Assembly (NCBI GenBank): GCA_037074615.1
Contig: CM073538.1
Coordinates: 20,981,068 to 21,045,067 of the forward strand
Origin: Leucaena leucocephala
Taxonomy: Eukaryota > Streptophyta > Magnoliopsida > Fabales > Fabaceae
Direction of reading: 5' to 3'
Length of the DNA: 64,000 bases
The notes beneath the pieces are model-generated. The model did no database searches. It was not told the origin of the DNA and saw only the letters and a list, made by a program, of their open reading frames with translations. The position numbers were made by a program, and so were the translations under genes. Within the stretch, counting starts at the first letter, position 1, and the number at the start of each line of letters is the position of its first letter. Of this stretch, positions 47,439 to 58,375 are shown one piece after another.

Positions 47439-50400
47439 ATGAATTCTCCAACTCATCCCCCTTCATCGCCTTCCTCTTCTTCTTCCTCGTATACGTTTCG
47501 TCCTCCTCCATTCCTCACTCACGCTTCTCGTAATTGCAAGTTTCCTCTGTAAGTATTCCTCCCCTTGGAATTTTATATTCGTAAGTTGGGAATTTAATAT
47601 TCCTAAGTTAAATGGCTCCCACTTGTTTGTGCATTGTCATTTCCTTAATTCTCGTCGTGTATTTTTTAAGGGCCGAGTGTATTCATTTGACCATAAACAA
47701 TAGACAGGATCTTCTGATCTTAATTTTGAAATGTTTGTGCTGGATCAAGCTGCACGTTTTCTTTTGGAAGTAATGTTGCTGACGATTGGCGGATTTTCCG
47801 TGCTACAATGCAATGCAATTTTTTATTTTTTTTTATAGCAGATTTATTTTGTTTGTCTTCTTGAATGCTTTAATTTGGTTCAAAAATTAGATTGCTGATT
47901 TGCTTCCCACTATTCATTCAAGCCCGATTATTCTTGCTTTCTTGTTTTACCTAATGTTTTTGTGTTGTTGTAACCCTCTTAATTCATTGTGCCTGGTATT
48001 TGACTGTTTTGGTTTAATCTTATTGCCAAAAGTACTCCTTTGACTTAATTTAGTAAATTCCTATGTCAAATATTTTATTATCAAATCTCAAGATCAATAA
48101 AATATTCTCAAGATCTTAATATTCATTTTTTTCATAGGCTGTTGCCACAGGCAATCCGTACTTCCCAAAAGATGTATCGCTGTTCTAGGACCCATGTGGA
48201 GGCTCCTATTGACTCTAGTCCCTTAAAAAATTGCATGATGACCAGATTTTCTCATGGATGGTTAGATGCACAATCCCTGTTTTCCAAGCAATCACTCAAC
48301 AAGCACTTGTTGCCAGCGGGAGCTTTATCAACTGCAACTACTCAAACTGTTTCTGATACACCTCTTGTTGGTGACGATAAGATTGGTGTGTTATTGCTAA
48401 ACCTTGGAGGTCCAGAGACTCTGGATGATGTGCAGCCATTTTTGTTTAACCTTTTTGCTGACCCAGTAATGTTCTAACTTTCATGCACAAGACATCTAGG
48501 CTGAACTCCCTTTTTTTAGAAAATAATATTCAACCCCTTGAAATTGATATTAATCTAAATTTTCTATTCCTTATTCATTATTATGTAGGATATTATACGG
48601 TTGCCAAGGCTGTTTGGTTTCCTTCAAAAGCCGTTAGCCCAATTTGTGTCTGTTGTAAGAGCACCAAAGAGCAAAGAAGGCTATGCTTCAATTGGGGGCG
48701 GCTCTCCTCTCAGAAGTATAACTGATGCACAGGCATGACACTTCAGAAAACGTGATTTTCATCGTAATTAGTAATTACTATTGCTTTACTCTGCTCTGGT
48801 TAAATGCTGCATTGGAGTCTGGAGAACTTGACATTTCATTCTATCGATAAGTGAACTATTTATGTTGGTAAGATTGTTCATATGCCTAATGTATGTGGTT
48901 GATATATTTTTTTTCAGTTTTCAAGGTATTAATAATTTATAATGTACTAGAAAAGCACAATAGTTGATGGTGAAGAATTTTAGAGCTTATTAAAGAAGTC
49001 AGCTTTGTACATTTTTATTCTCCAAGCTGCTTACCGTTGAACTTAAGCTTTCTTTTGTGCGTTTATTATTGAGGCTGAATCATGTCTCGTGAAAAATTTA
49101 AAATTGTTAATTTGTATACTTTGATTATTTTTTTTTATCTCATCTATATTTCAATTAATTCTTTCCTACCATTTCAAGTAAACTTTTGAAATTTTAACCA
49201 TTATGTGGAGTGACTGATATTTCAAATGCTTACTAATGATATGGAACATTATCTGCATGTTGACTTCATCAAAGACTACTTTTTTTTATAGGCCTTAAAA
49301 TCTTTATTTTGTTTGATTATATTCTTGTCCTGGCTCTATTAATGCTGTCTTCCTCAGGCCGAAGAGTTGAGGAAATCTCTTTGGGCAAAGAATGTCCCTG
49401 CAAAGGTGTATGTTGGCATGCGTTACTGGCACCCATTCACTGAAGAAGCTATTGAACAGGTATTTGTTAACTTTATTTTAGATTACAGAATAAACACTAA
49501 ACAACAATTTATTGATTTTTTGCTGCTTTTGAAACTTCTACCTTTTTATTTTTATAATATCTAAGTTAAAACTTATTGCTGCAAGATTCATCTCTTAAAA
49601 GAAAAGCCTGTAAAAATTTCAACGGGTGATGTCATCGCATGTTGTTTTATATATTCTTGAGTTTTAACTTCAAATATTAACTGGCAGAACATTAGTTATA
49701 TACAAACTTTGATGGCTTTGATGCAGCTATTCCTTTTTCTCCATATCCATATTTCTTTGCTGATACCTTATATCTGAGTTCTATATTTAATTATGTTTCA
49801 GGCTAGTTTAAAATAATATGGAGTCATATTGTAATTTGCCAAAGTAACCAATACAATTTTATTTGTACTTTTTCTTTCCTGATTTCATTGCTGTTTGATT
49901 ATAAGTAATTTTTTCTTCTTCAAAACATACCATGTAGATTAAAAGGGATGGAATTACGAAGCTTGTTGTTCTTCCACTTTATCCACAATTTTCAATATCA
50001 ACCAGCGGTTCAAGCTTACGTCTCCTGGAGAGTATTTTCCGGTGACCACCAAAAACTTCTTAAGTTATCACATCATGATACTCCAAAGATATCTACTGAC
50101 ATTCTGTTTTAATTGTAAATTGTAAATTATTAAATATTAAATGATTCTTTAGTGAGGATGAGTATCTAGTCAACATGCAGCACACAGTAATACCTTCATG
50201 GTACCAGCGTGAAGGATACATAAAGGCCATGGCAAATTTGATTGAAAACGAATTAAAAGGTTTTGACAACCCAAAAGAGGTACTGCGTCTTTTATGATTT
50301 AGTGATTCAGATGAAAGGATTCTGTTCTGTGTTTTCTGTTAGCATTCTCATATTTTATTGAAATATTGACAGCATAATTTATGTAGCCAACATCTTAGTT

Positions 50401-52594
50401 ATGTCTTTGTATAGTGATTTTTTTTTTCTGTTAGCTTTTTCATATTTTATAGAAATAATGGCAGCATAATTTATATTGTTGATGCCTTATCTATATCTGG
50501 GTAAAATAACAGTGGTACTAGTAACTCATAACAGCAATACTGGATTACTGGTAACTGATAACAGTACCAACTGTAACATAACATGCTTCATACTTCTTGA
50601 CTTGACCTCCTGAGTGTCCGAGATATTATGAAACGCACTATGCTAACCTTTTTGGTTGGTTTTAATGAGAAAAAAATGCGCCTACCAACAAAACATGGTT
50701 GTTCTCTTACTTATATGTTGTCATTTTAATTTTTTCCTGAAGAATTCTTCTTATGCTTGTGCTTGGAAGTCGTTCAATTGTCTGTCTGTATGCCTATTTT
50801 CCTTAGTAATTGAAATTCTGATAACAGGTGGTGATATTCTTTAGTGCACATGGAGTACCACTTGCATATGTGGAAGCGGCCGGTGATCCTTACAAGGCAG
50901 AGATGGAGGAATGTGTGGATTTGATTATGGAAGAACTAGAGAAAAGAAACATAACTAATTCCTATACCCTTGCTTATCAGGTACTTAGTTTGTTGGGTCA
51001 TTCTATCTCTTGTAATTCTGATTTTATATAAACCAATAGGCAGTATTGGTTTATACTATGAAACTTCGCATGCTTGCTGGCCTGCAAGATATCTAAATAC
51101 TACCTCCAATCCTAATTATAAGAGCTAGTTGATTTTTTTGGAAAAATCGAGGAAGTTAAATCAGTTAATTGTAACTAATATAAGGGCTAATTAACTAATT
51201 TAGGCAAATTGAAGAATATATAATATGGTTTTATCTTGAAGGGTTGGATTTGATCATAGGTGATTTATTTGGTTTCTTTGATTTATCCAAAACACTCAAT
51301 TGACTTTTATAATTTGGACCGGAGGGAGTATATGAAATATGATATGGAAATTCTAACCATAAGAATGGGATTAATACTAGAGCAATTGTTTCTTATTGGT
51401 TCTTGAGCAAAAAGTTAATCCGCATACTTATTGTTTCATGTTATACTTTGTATTACTTTGCTAATATGTAGTCCTCAATTGGACTCATGATTGGAAGCTA
51501 TTTACAGAATGAGTAATCTTGTGCGATAATTTTCTAGCTGTTAACATAATTTAGTTATTATTACATGTGGAAAGCTCTTTGCAAGTAATCTACCTAACTA
51601 CCATTTTGAGAAAAATCTCAGGACCCTGCAAACACTACACAGGGCGGCTTTCTTGCATGACATTAAATTTCTCAACCAAGTGAAAGTGGTGGTGCAGATA
51701 GATTTATCTTTGCCTGAGTAGTCTATTTGTAGACCTATCATTGTCATCCTAACCTCAAAGCATGATTTGTGACACTGACATTCAAGTGTAATCATTGTTA
51801 TAGAGTAGAGTTGGACCAGTGGAATGGCTAAAACCTTATACGGATGAGACGATAATTGATCTTGGAAAGAAGGGAGTAAAAAGTCTGCTGGCTGTGCCAA
51901 TTAGGTAATATCAGCCTTGTTTTTTTTTTATATTACCTTACTCCTATCTTTATACTTTCTAACTTCTTTCTTTATCTCATACTTTTTCTGTCATTTATGT
52001 GCTGTATTCACAGCTTTGTCAGTGAACACATTGAAACACTAGAAGAAATTGATGTTGAATACAAAGAATTAGCTCTAGAATCTGGTATAAAAAACTGGGG
52101 CCGTGTTCCTGCACTAGGATGTGAATCCACCTTCATTTCAGATTTGGCAGATGCTGTAATTGAGTCTCTCCCATATGTTGGTGCCATGGCAGTTTCAAAT
52201 CTTGAAGCTCGGCAGGTACCCATTTCGCTTCTCCTATACTTTGTATTCTCCACTAAACTGTTATCTCATCATCTTAAAATATTGAATCAAGTAAATGAAT
52301 CCGGCATTATCAAATTGTCAGTTGCATGCATGCCTTGTGATGTAATTGAAAATCTGGTTTCTTTGGCAGTCTTTGGTTCCACTTGGAAGCGTTGAAGAGT
52401 TATTGGCAGCATATGACTCTCAACGCCGGGAGCTACCTCCACCAGTTATGGTATGGGAATGGGGTTGGACAAAAAGTGCTGAAACATGGAACGGAAGAGC
52501 AGCGATGCTGGCGGTGCTTCTTCTGTTGTTTTTAGAAGTCACTACAGGCAAGGGATTCCTGCACCAGTGGGGAATATTGCCCTTGTTTCGGTGA
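47439..52594 (+). CDS. FC2: Ferrochelatase, chloroplastic, type II with C-terminal LHC-like motif, 531 aa
   Basis: Ten exons: 47439-47548, 48138-48465, 48589-48732, 49358-49459, 49938-50041, 50153-50279, 50828-50980, 51804-51904, 52014-52215 and 52370-52594. They join in frame throughout. The first exons encode a Ser/Pro-rich transit peptide; the catalytic core starts near KIGVLLLNLGGPETLDDVQ. It continues through YVGMRYWHPFTEEAIEQ, LPLYPQFSISTSGSSLR, VVIFFSAHGVP (His313, metal-binding catalytic residue of the family) and GPVEWLKPYTD. Ferrochelatase inserts Fe2+ into protoporphyrin IX, the last step of heme synthesis. The C-terminal EWGWTKSAETWNGRAAMLAV motif (about 487-506) is the LHC/CAB-like membrane segment that defines the thylakoid FC2 type. 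Intron 3 (48733-49357) begins GC. ATG 47439 is the first in-frame start and gives a sensible transit peptide. Confidence 0.96.
51098..51330. mobile_element. Stowaway-type MITE in ferrochelatase intron 7
   Basis: Element 51100-51328 (229 bp) is flanked by TA on both sides. The left end CTACCTCCAATCCTAATTAT and the right end (reverse complement CTCCCTCCGGTCCAAATTAT) form terminal inverted repeats of the CTCCCTCCGTCC type found in Tc1/mariner-derived Stowaway elements. No ORF. Relatives lie at about 27466-27690, 39350-39512 and 26280-26545. Confidence 0.85.
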
Positions 52595-54052
52595 ACAAAT
52601 CCCCCCCCGGCCAGCCGCCATTAAAAGCAAGGGAGTATAGTTTTGTTCGTATGTGCATATAATTTCTTTCCATCATGTGCTGCTTGAAAATCAAGTGTTG
52701 ATTTTACCAAGCCAAGTTTAAGCACAGCACTATTTGTGGATGGAATAGGAAGAGAAAAGGAGAAATGTATAGTAAAATTGTAACAAAATGCCTCTGTTTG
52801 TATGTAGAGCTTTGGTTTTGTTATAAGCATTGTTGTTTGGGTTTCGTGACTTGGGAATCCTACAATGAAAGCATTTATTGCAATAATGACATCTATGGAG
52901 AAATTATTAGTCCACGCGGCTGTATTCATTCCCCTGAATATTTAATTGGTTTATACAAGCCAAGCAGTATACCTTAGTTATATTTACGCCCCTTGTTTAG
53001 AGTTTGGACATGATCTAGCAATACGTTGCTAATAACAAAAACAAAGGAACAAAAAAGAGTTTGTTAAAACCTTCATTGTTGAAACTATTAATCGGTATAT
53101 GATATTTTTTTTATATATTTTATTATCAGATATTTTAACAATAGATTATCTTGTATTGAAGTATCCGTTAAATTAACTTTGTGTTAATGATAAAATTCTC
53201 ATTTTACTTTAATTTTGTTGTTAAGTTTTAATGTCGTGTGTTGATTGAAATGTTACGATTAATTTAAAGATAACGTGGAAGCCTTGTAGGACGCCTTTGT
53301 GCGTTGGAAAAGACAGTATGTTGCATGATTAGAAAACGCAGTAATTTCAGAGGTATCTTAATTTTTTTTTAATATCTAAATTTATATTTAAAAATAATTT
53401 ATAATTTATCTAATATTATTATTGTATAGAAGATAAATAATGAATAAACTTAATTTTTAAAAAAAAAATTGTATAAAAAATAAATAGATAAAGAAAACAC
53501 GGTGGTGTGAAAACTCCAAAGCTTCACGCTATTAATATTTACCTTTAAAATTTAAAAAGAAAGAAAACAAAGAATGATCTGAAGTAGCCTTTTTGTGTGG
53601 TTTATTCGCCCTTTTTTGGTTCTCTGTATGGTAGTAACTCTAAGCCGTGTTTGGTTTACGCAATTAGACATACGTATCTCAGTTCTACCTTCAGAACGAG
53701 AATGGCAAGTTTCATGGGAATGGGATTGTTGCATTTTAAAATTAAAAATAAAAAACGTTGAACAGCAGATAGAAATATATCTAACGATGTACGGGGCTCA
53801 TTAATCATTAGTCCAGAAGTTGACAAAACAGGTAGCTCAATTTGCAGCTGAAGCAGATTTGTGAGATAACATCATTCATTCATTCATTGACCATCCAGTC
53901 TCAGAGGGACAAACTACAAGATGACTCTTAAAATCAACTCGACAAAACCAGGCAACAAAACATATCCATACATATATTCATTCATGATTCATACAAACAT
54001 GAAATTGAGGAAATTCAGAAGATGATGATGATCAGAAGCAAAAAATGCTTAA
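52595..54052. other. Space between convergent ferrochelatase and ferredoxin genes
   Basis: It holds the ferrochelatase 3' UTR (to about 52980) and the ferredoxin 3' UTR (from about 53820). A C-run lies at 52600-52608. AT-rich sequence at 53090-53480 resembles dispersed repeats. ORFs here (52621-52977, 53552-53804) are not recognisable. Confidence 0.5.
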
Positions 54053-54499
54053 TTAACCAGTGAGCTCCTCCTCCTTGTGGGTCTCAATCACTACATCAGA
54101 TCGAGGATAAGCCGCGCAAGTAAGAACCCAGCCTTCTTCCATCTGTTCATCGTCCAGAAAGCTTTGATCGGACTGGTCAAGATCTCCTTCCACCAACTTC
54201 CCTGCACAAGATGAACACGATCCTGCTCTGCATGAGTACGGAAGATCGATTCCGACCTCCTCAGCTTGGTCCAGAATGTAAACATCATCGGGACATTCGA
54301 ATTCCTTTGCGCCATCTGGAGTTAGCACCTTCACTTTGAACGCCGCCATGCATGTCACGCGTCCTCGGATTCCACGGCGGCCACTCTTCGTTCCGACTCC
54401 GAACATAGCCTGAAGCTTAGGCGCCGACCGGAGGCTTGTGGTGGCCTGTCTGCCGAGGAAGGAGCTGCTTACGACGGCGCCGGTGGTAGAGGTTGCCAT
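54053..54499 (-). CDS. Plant-type [2Fe-2S] ferredoxin, chloroplast precursor, 148 aa
   Basis: This intronless minus-strand gene starts at ATG 54499 (MATSTTGAVVSSSFLG) and stops at TAA 54055-54053. Residues 1 to about 51 are a Ser/Thr/Arg-rich transit peptide; the mature protein begins near AAFKVKVLTPDG. The four iron-sulfur ligands are visible: Cys90, Cys95 and Cys98 in YSCRAGSCSSCAGK and Cys128 in VLTCAAYP, with a GDLDQSDQSFLDD acidic patch between. Such ferredoxins carry electrons from photosystem I to FNR, nitrite reductase and other stromal enzymes. The frame stays open to 54718, but the upstream 73 codons do not look like a transit peptide, and the ATG at 54499 gives a standard precursor length. 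Leaf versus root isoform cannot be decided with confidence. Confidence 0.96.
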   Translation of the reverse strand: MATSTTGAVVSSSFLGRQATTSLRSAPKLQAMFGVGTKSGRRGIRGRVTCMAAFKVKVLTPDGAKEFECPDDVYILDQAEEVGIDLPYSCRAGSCSSCAGKLVEGDLDQSDQSFLDDEQMEEGWVLTCAAYPRSDVVIETHKEEELTG

Positions 54500-55909
54500 T
54501 GTATGGACAAGCTCTAGACTCTGGTTGTGAGCTTCTGGTGTAGAGATAATGGGTTTTGCGATGGGGCTTGTGGGGCTATATGTGAGGAAGATTGTGTGAT
54601 TTAGAGGGAGGCCACGTGGCATGATATTGTATAGCGCTTTATCTTGGTTCTTCTGTAGCTTCAAATGATCGGAGAATCCAAACGCAAAAGTGGGGGTACT
54701 CGTGGAAACAACATTCACCGTTCAATTCTTTCCCTTTTGGATTTCGGATAATTATTTATATACGATTAAAAAAACCAATATTTTGTTGCAAATATTAAGA
54801 AAAATTACCTGCAAAGTCTATGATTTCACCTCGTTTATAATTAAATCCTAATAACTATTTCCTTTTTATTATGTCTACCTGTCGGATTCGATTCAGTACA
54901 AATTTAAATTTTAAAAAAAAATCTAATATAAATTTAAATTTAAAAAAAAATTAAAGACCCTATTTAAAAACTCAATAAATTAAAATTTTAAAAAGATCTA
55001 TAACTTAAATCTTAATTTGGAGAAGCTATATATAATTACTTCAGTAAAAAAATTTATAAATTATTAAATTATTATTTTACTCTTTTTTGTACTCTTTCTC
55101 CTTTTCTTTTTCTACAATCTCTCTTTTTCCTTCTTCACCCTCTCTCCTCTCTTTTCACGATCTCTTTTTTCTTATATTTATTTTTTATCATCTTTTCTTT
55201 TTTATATTTTTAATAAAATTATACTATTTATAATAATTTTATAATTATAAAAATTCTTCTGATCATAATTATCTAAACACTTATTTATTTAGAACTATTT
55301 TTTTTATAAATTCTTTTTTAAAAACCTTTTTTTTCTAAAAACTCTCTAAAAGTCCTTTTTTTATAAATTATTTTTTAAAATCCTATCCAAATACATACAA
55401 AATAAATAACTATATTTATCAAAAAAAATTTATAAACTAAATTATAGTTTAAAACTATAATTTTAAATAAATTTTTAAAAATAATTTTTAAAATATTAAA
55501 AAATTTATAAATTATTCAATTTTTATTTTTTTTATAATTTTTCCTATTATTCCTACTTTTTTTTTTCTATTTTCACTTCTATACTTCTATGGCCTCATCG
55601 TTGTACTTTCTTCAACAACATTGCATTTTTTTTTATACTCTCTTCCTTTTCTTATCCTTCTTCTCTCTTTTCACTTCTCTCCTTCTAGGCCTCATCGTTG
55701 TACTCTCTTCGACACCATTGCATAGGCCATCGTGGTCCCTGTAGGTCACAGAGAAAATTATAAACATAATATTTTTTTTTATTTATTTTGATAATAAATA
55801 AATTTTATTCTATCATATTATTTTTTAAAACATTTTTTTTTATTTTATATCATTGCTTCTTCTGGCAAAACAGGGATTTGACCTCTTCTTCTTCCTCTGC
55901 ACTGTAGAA
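54500..55909. other. Ferredoxin promoter and pyrimidine-core MITE copies
   Basis: 54500-54720 is the proximal ferredoxin promoter and 5' UTR, with a TATA-like motif near 54582. About 54950-55396 is a member of the long MITE family, with a CT-rich core at 55080-55170 and a right end ATCCAAATACATAC. A second partial copy follows (about 55400-55700), containing an imperfect CT-rich stretch and TTGTACTCTCTTC-type repeats. Confidence 0.55.
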
Positions 55910-57255
55910 ATGAAAGAAACAGTAGTGTTGTATCCAGCTCCAAGTTTTGCTCACTTGGTCTGCATTGTAGAACTGGGAAAGCTTATTTTACAGCACCAAC
56001 CCAATTTATCCATAGTCATCTTGGTCCCATCTATGCCTTCTGATCATTCTACTACTGCTTCTTCATCATATATAAGTGATCTCTTTCTAACTGGGATTCC
56101 CATCTCCTGCATTTATCTCCCTTCCCTCCAAGTTACAGTCTTCGATTCTGTCGCCATGAATGCTCTTTATGTTCTTGAAGCTCTCAAAACTTTATCTTCT
56201 TCCTCCACTATTTTGGCTCGTGACCTCAGCTCTTCATGAAAACTTAAACGCCCACATCCCCACATTCTGCTACTTCACCTCATGTGCTTCTGCTCTGGCT
56301 TTCTTCGTCTACTTACCTTCCTTCCATAACCAAACCACTAAAAGCTTCAAAGATCTCACAGACACCACTCTTTTGGATTTCCCTGTTTGCCCTTTCTCAG
56401 TGCTTCTTACCTACCTGAACCTGTTCGGAATCGAGAAACCACCTCCTACAACTTCTTTCTTAGTTTTTGTTCTTCTCTTCTGAAATCCAAGGGAGCGATG
56501 GTGAACACTTCAGTTTTCTTGAACCACGTGCTGTTGAAGCTATGACAAGTGGCGTTTGTGTCCCAAATGATCAAACCCCACCAATTTTCTGCATTGGTCC
56601 ATTGATCACGAGTGGGAAAGATCATGATCATGCTATTGCCAGTTCCTCTTCTGATTGCTTAGCATGGTTAGATAAGCAGCCAAGTAAAAGTGTTGTGTTT
56701 TTGTGCTTTGGAAGCAAGGGTGTGTTCTCCGAAGTTCAGATAAAAGAAATAGCTATTGGTTTGGAAAGGAACAACCATAGATTCTTGTGGGTAGTGGAGT
56801 CCTATGGGTTTGCACACAGAACCCAGCTTGGAGGAACTGTTACCAGATGGATTCTCAGAGAGAATCAAAGAGAAGGGTCTAGTTTTGAAATCATGGGCCC
56901 CACAGAATGCCATTCTGAGGCATGAATCGGTGGGTGGGTTTGTGACACACTGTGATTGGAACTGTGTTGGAAGCAGTGAGCTATGGAGTGCCAATGGTGG
57001 CTTGGCCATTGTATGCAGAGCAGCATATGAACAGTGTGGTTTTGGTGAAGGAGATGAAAGTAGCCATACCTATAATGAAAAGATGGAAGCAGAGAAGGGT
57101 TGGTGGGAGCAGAGGAGCTGGAAAGAAGAGTGAAGGAATTGATGGAATATGAAGAAGGGAAGATTCTGAAACAGAGGATTTTGGAGATGAAAGCCATGGC
57201 CATGGCTGCTTGGTCTTCAGGTGGCTCATCTTCAACTTCATTTCATGACTTGTAA
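55910..57255 (+). pseudogene. UDP-glycosyltransferase pseudogene, UGT88-like
   Basis: It starts at ATG 55910 (VLYPAPSFAHLVCIVELGKL) and ends near TAA 57253. UGT88 enzymes glucosylate phenylpropanoids and related small molecules from UDP-glucose. The copy is broken by at least four frame changes: about 56225, 56450-56480, 56800 and 56955. The pieces are recognisable: HIPTFCYFTSCASALAFF, VFLEPRAVEAM, CLAWLDKQPSKSVVFLCFGS, and EELLPDGFSERIKEKGLVLK in another frame. The PSPG donor-binding box reads SWAPQNAILRHESVGGFVTH then CDWN instead of CGWN, and then shifts frame before VPMVAWPLYAEQ. The gene lacks introns, as in this UGT family, so it may be a decayed ordinary copy rather than a retrocopy. 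Confidence 0.9.
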
Positions 57256-58375
57256 GCTCTTGGAAGCATGGTTGACCAAGTGGCAACAACAGAGAAAAAA
57301 GTCAAACAAAGTTCTTGGATGCATGGAGAAGGCTTCTTTTGAAAACATTGCCTTGGAGTTATATGACTAGAATTTATAATGTCATAAAACATGAGATAGA
57401 ATTTTGGCAAGACTAATATTACGAGAATATCCAAAAAAAAGTTGATTTATTAATCTTTATAATTTTATTTAGTTTTTAATCATGTCTTTACAAAGTTTTC
57501 CCCCTTTTTATTATTATTATTTCTTCAGTCATTAATCCCTATATTTGTAATCTATTAAATTAAGGTTAGTGTGAATACTTACTAAACCACATGTAAGTTT
57601 TGACAATATAAGAAACGCACAACAGTGAAGTAAGAGGAGTCAATGATGTACAGCATGAAAAGTCAAGGAAGAAGAAAGATTGGACTTGTCTATGTCAGGA
57701 TAGAATTAGACCCATTATCCCATTTTGCTGATATGCAACCATTGAAAACGACAATAAGAATCTAAAAAATTGCCAATTAACCTCTGAAAAAAAATCCTTC
57801 ATCACTAAGGGGGTTATCATATTTTCTATATTTATTATTCATGGTTAGTGCAGAATCTATGACTACCTCTTCTCAAGCCAATAAGAATGAAAATAGGCCA
57901 ATGAGCTTACGCCTATTACCTTTTTTTAAAAAAATATATTTTATATTATATGTTATAGTTTAATTTAAGTCATCGTTTCATTTAAATTATAAAAAAAAAT
58001 ACGCAGACTTAATCCACAACGAACTCAAGAAAAAAAATTTCAAGGTAGCTTACAACTCGCTTAGAGGCAAACCCTGGCCTACTAATTAAAAAGGACTGAA
58101 GTAGGGGGAATAGATGTACGGATCCCAACAAATTAGAAACTAAACGACTTGAGCAAAGATAATAATAGCAACAATTACAAATCTCAGGTCAAGGCATATG
58201 ATCTCAGAAAACTCCCTAGATGCACCTAAGAGGATGTGTTCTTCCTTTCTTAAAACATAACCCAACAAGACTAAATCAGAAATCAGCATCCTCTCACAGC
58301 TTAAAATTCAAACTCACTCGACATTTAGAAGATACAAAAGGGGTGTATAGACGTTAAAAGAGGCCTCCCAGAAGT
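57256..58375. other. Intergenic region
   Basis: The TOL 3' UTR probably covers about 58020-58375. The rest is AT-rich with no gene recognised. Confidence 0.5.

Noticed and set aside
52621..52977. ORFs in the ferrochelatase 3' UTR
   Set aside because: Opposing-strand shadows in untranslated sequence with no conserved motif.
53552..53804. Overlapping ORFs on both strands between ferrochelatase and ferredoxin
   Set aside because: No similarity recognised and located in 3' flank; not supported.
54500..54718. 73-codon in-frame N-terminal extension of ferredoxin
   Set aside because: The internal ATG at 54499 gives a normal transit peptide and family length; the upstream part looks like promoter and 5' UTR.
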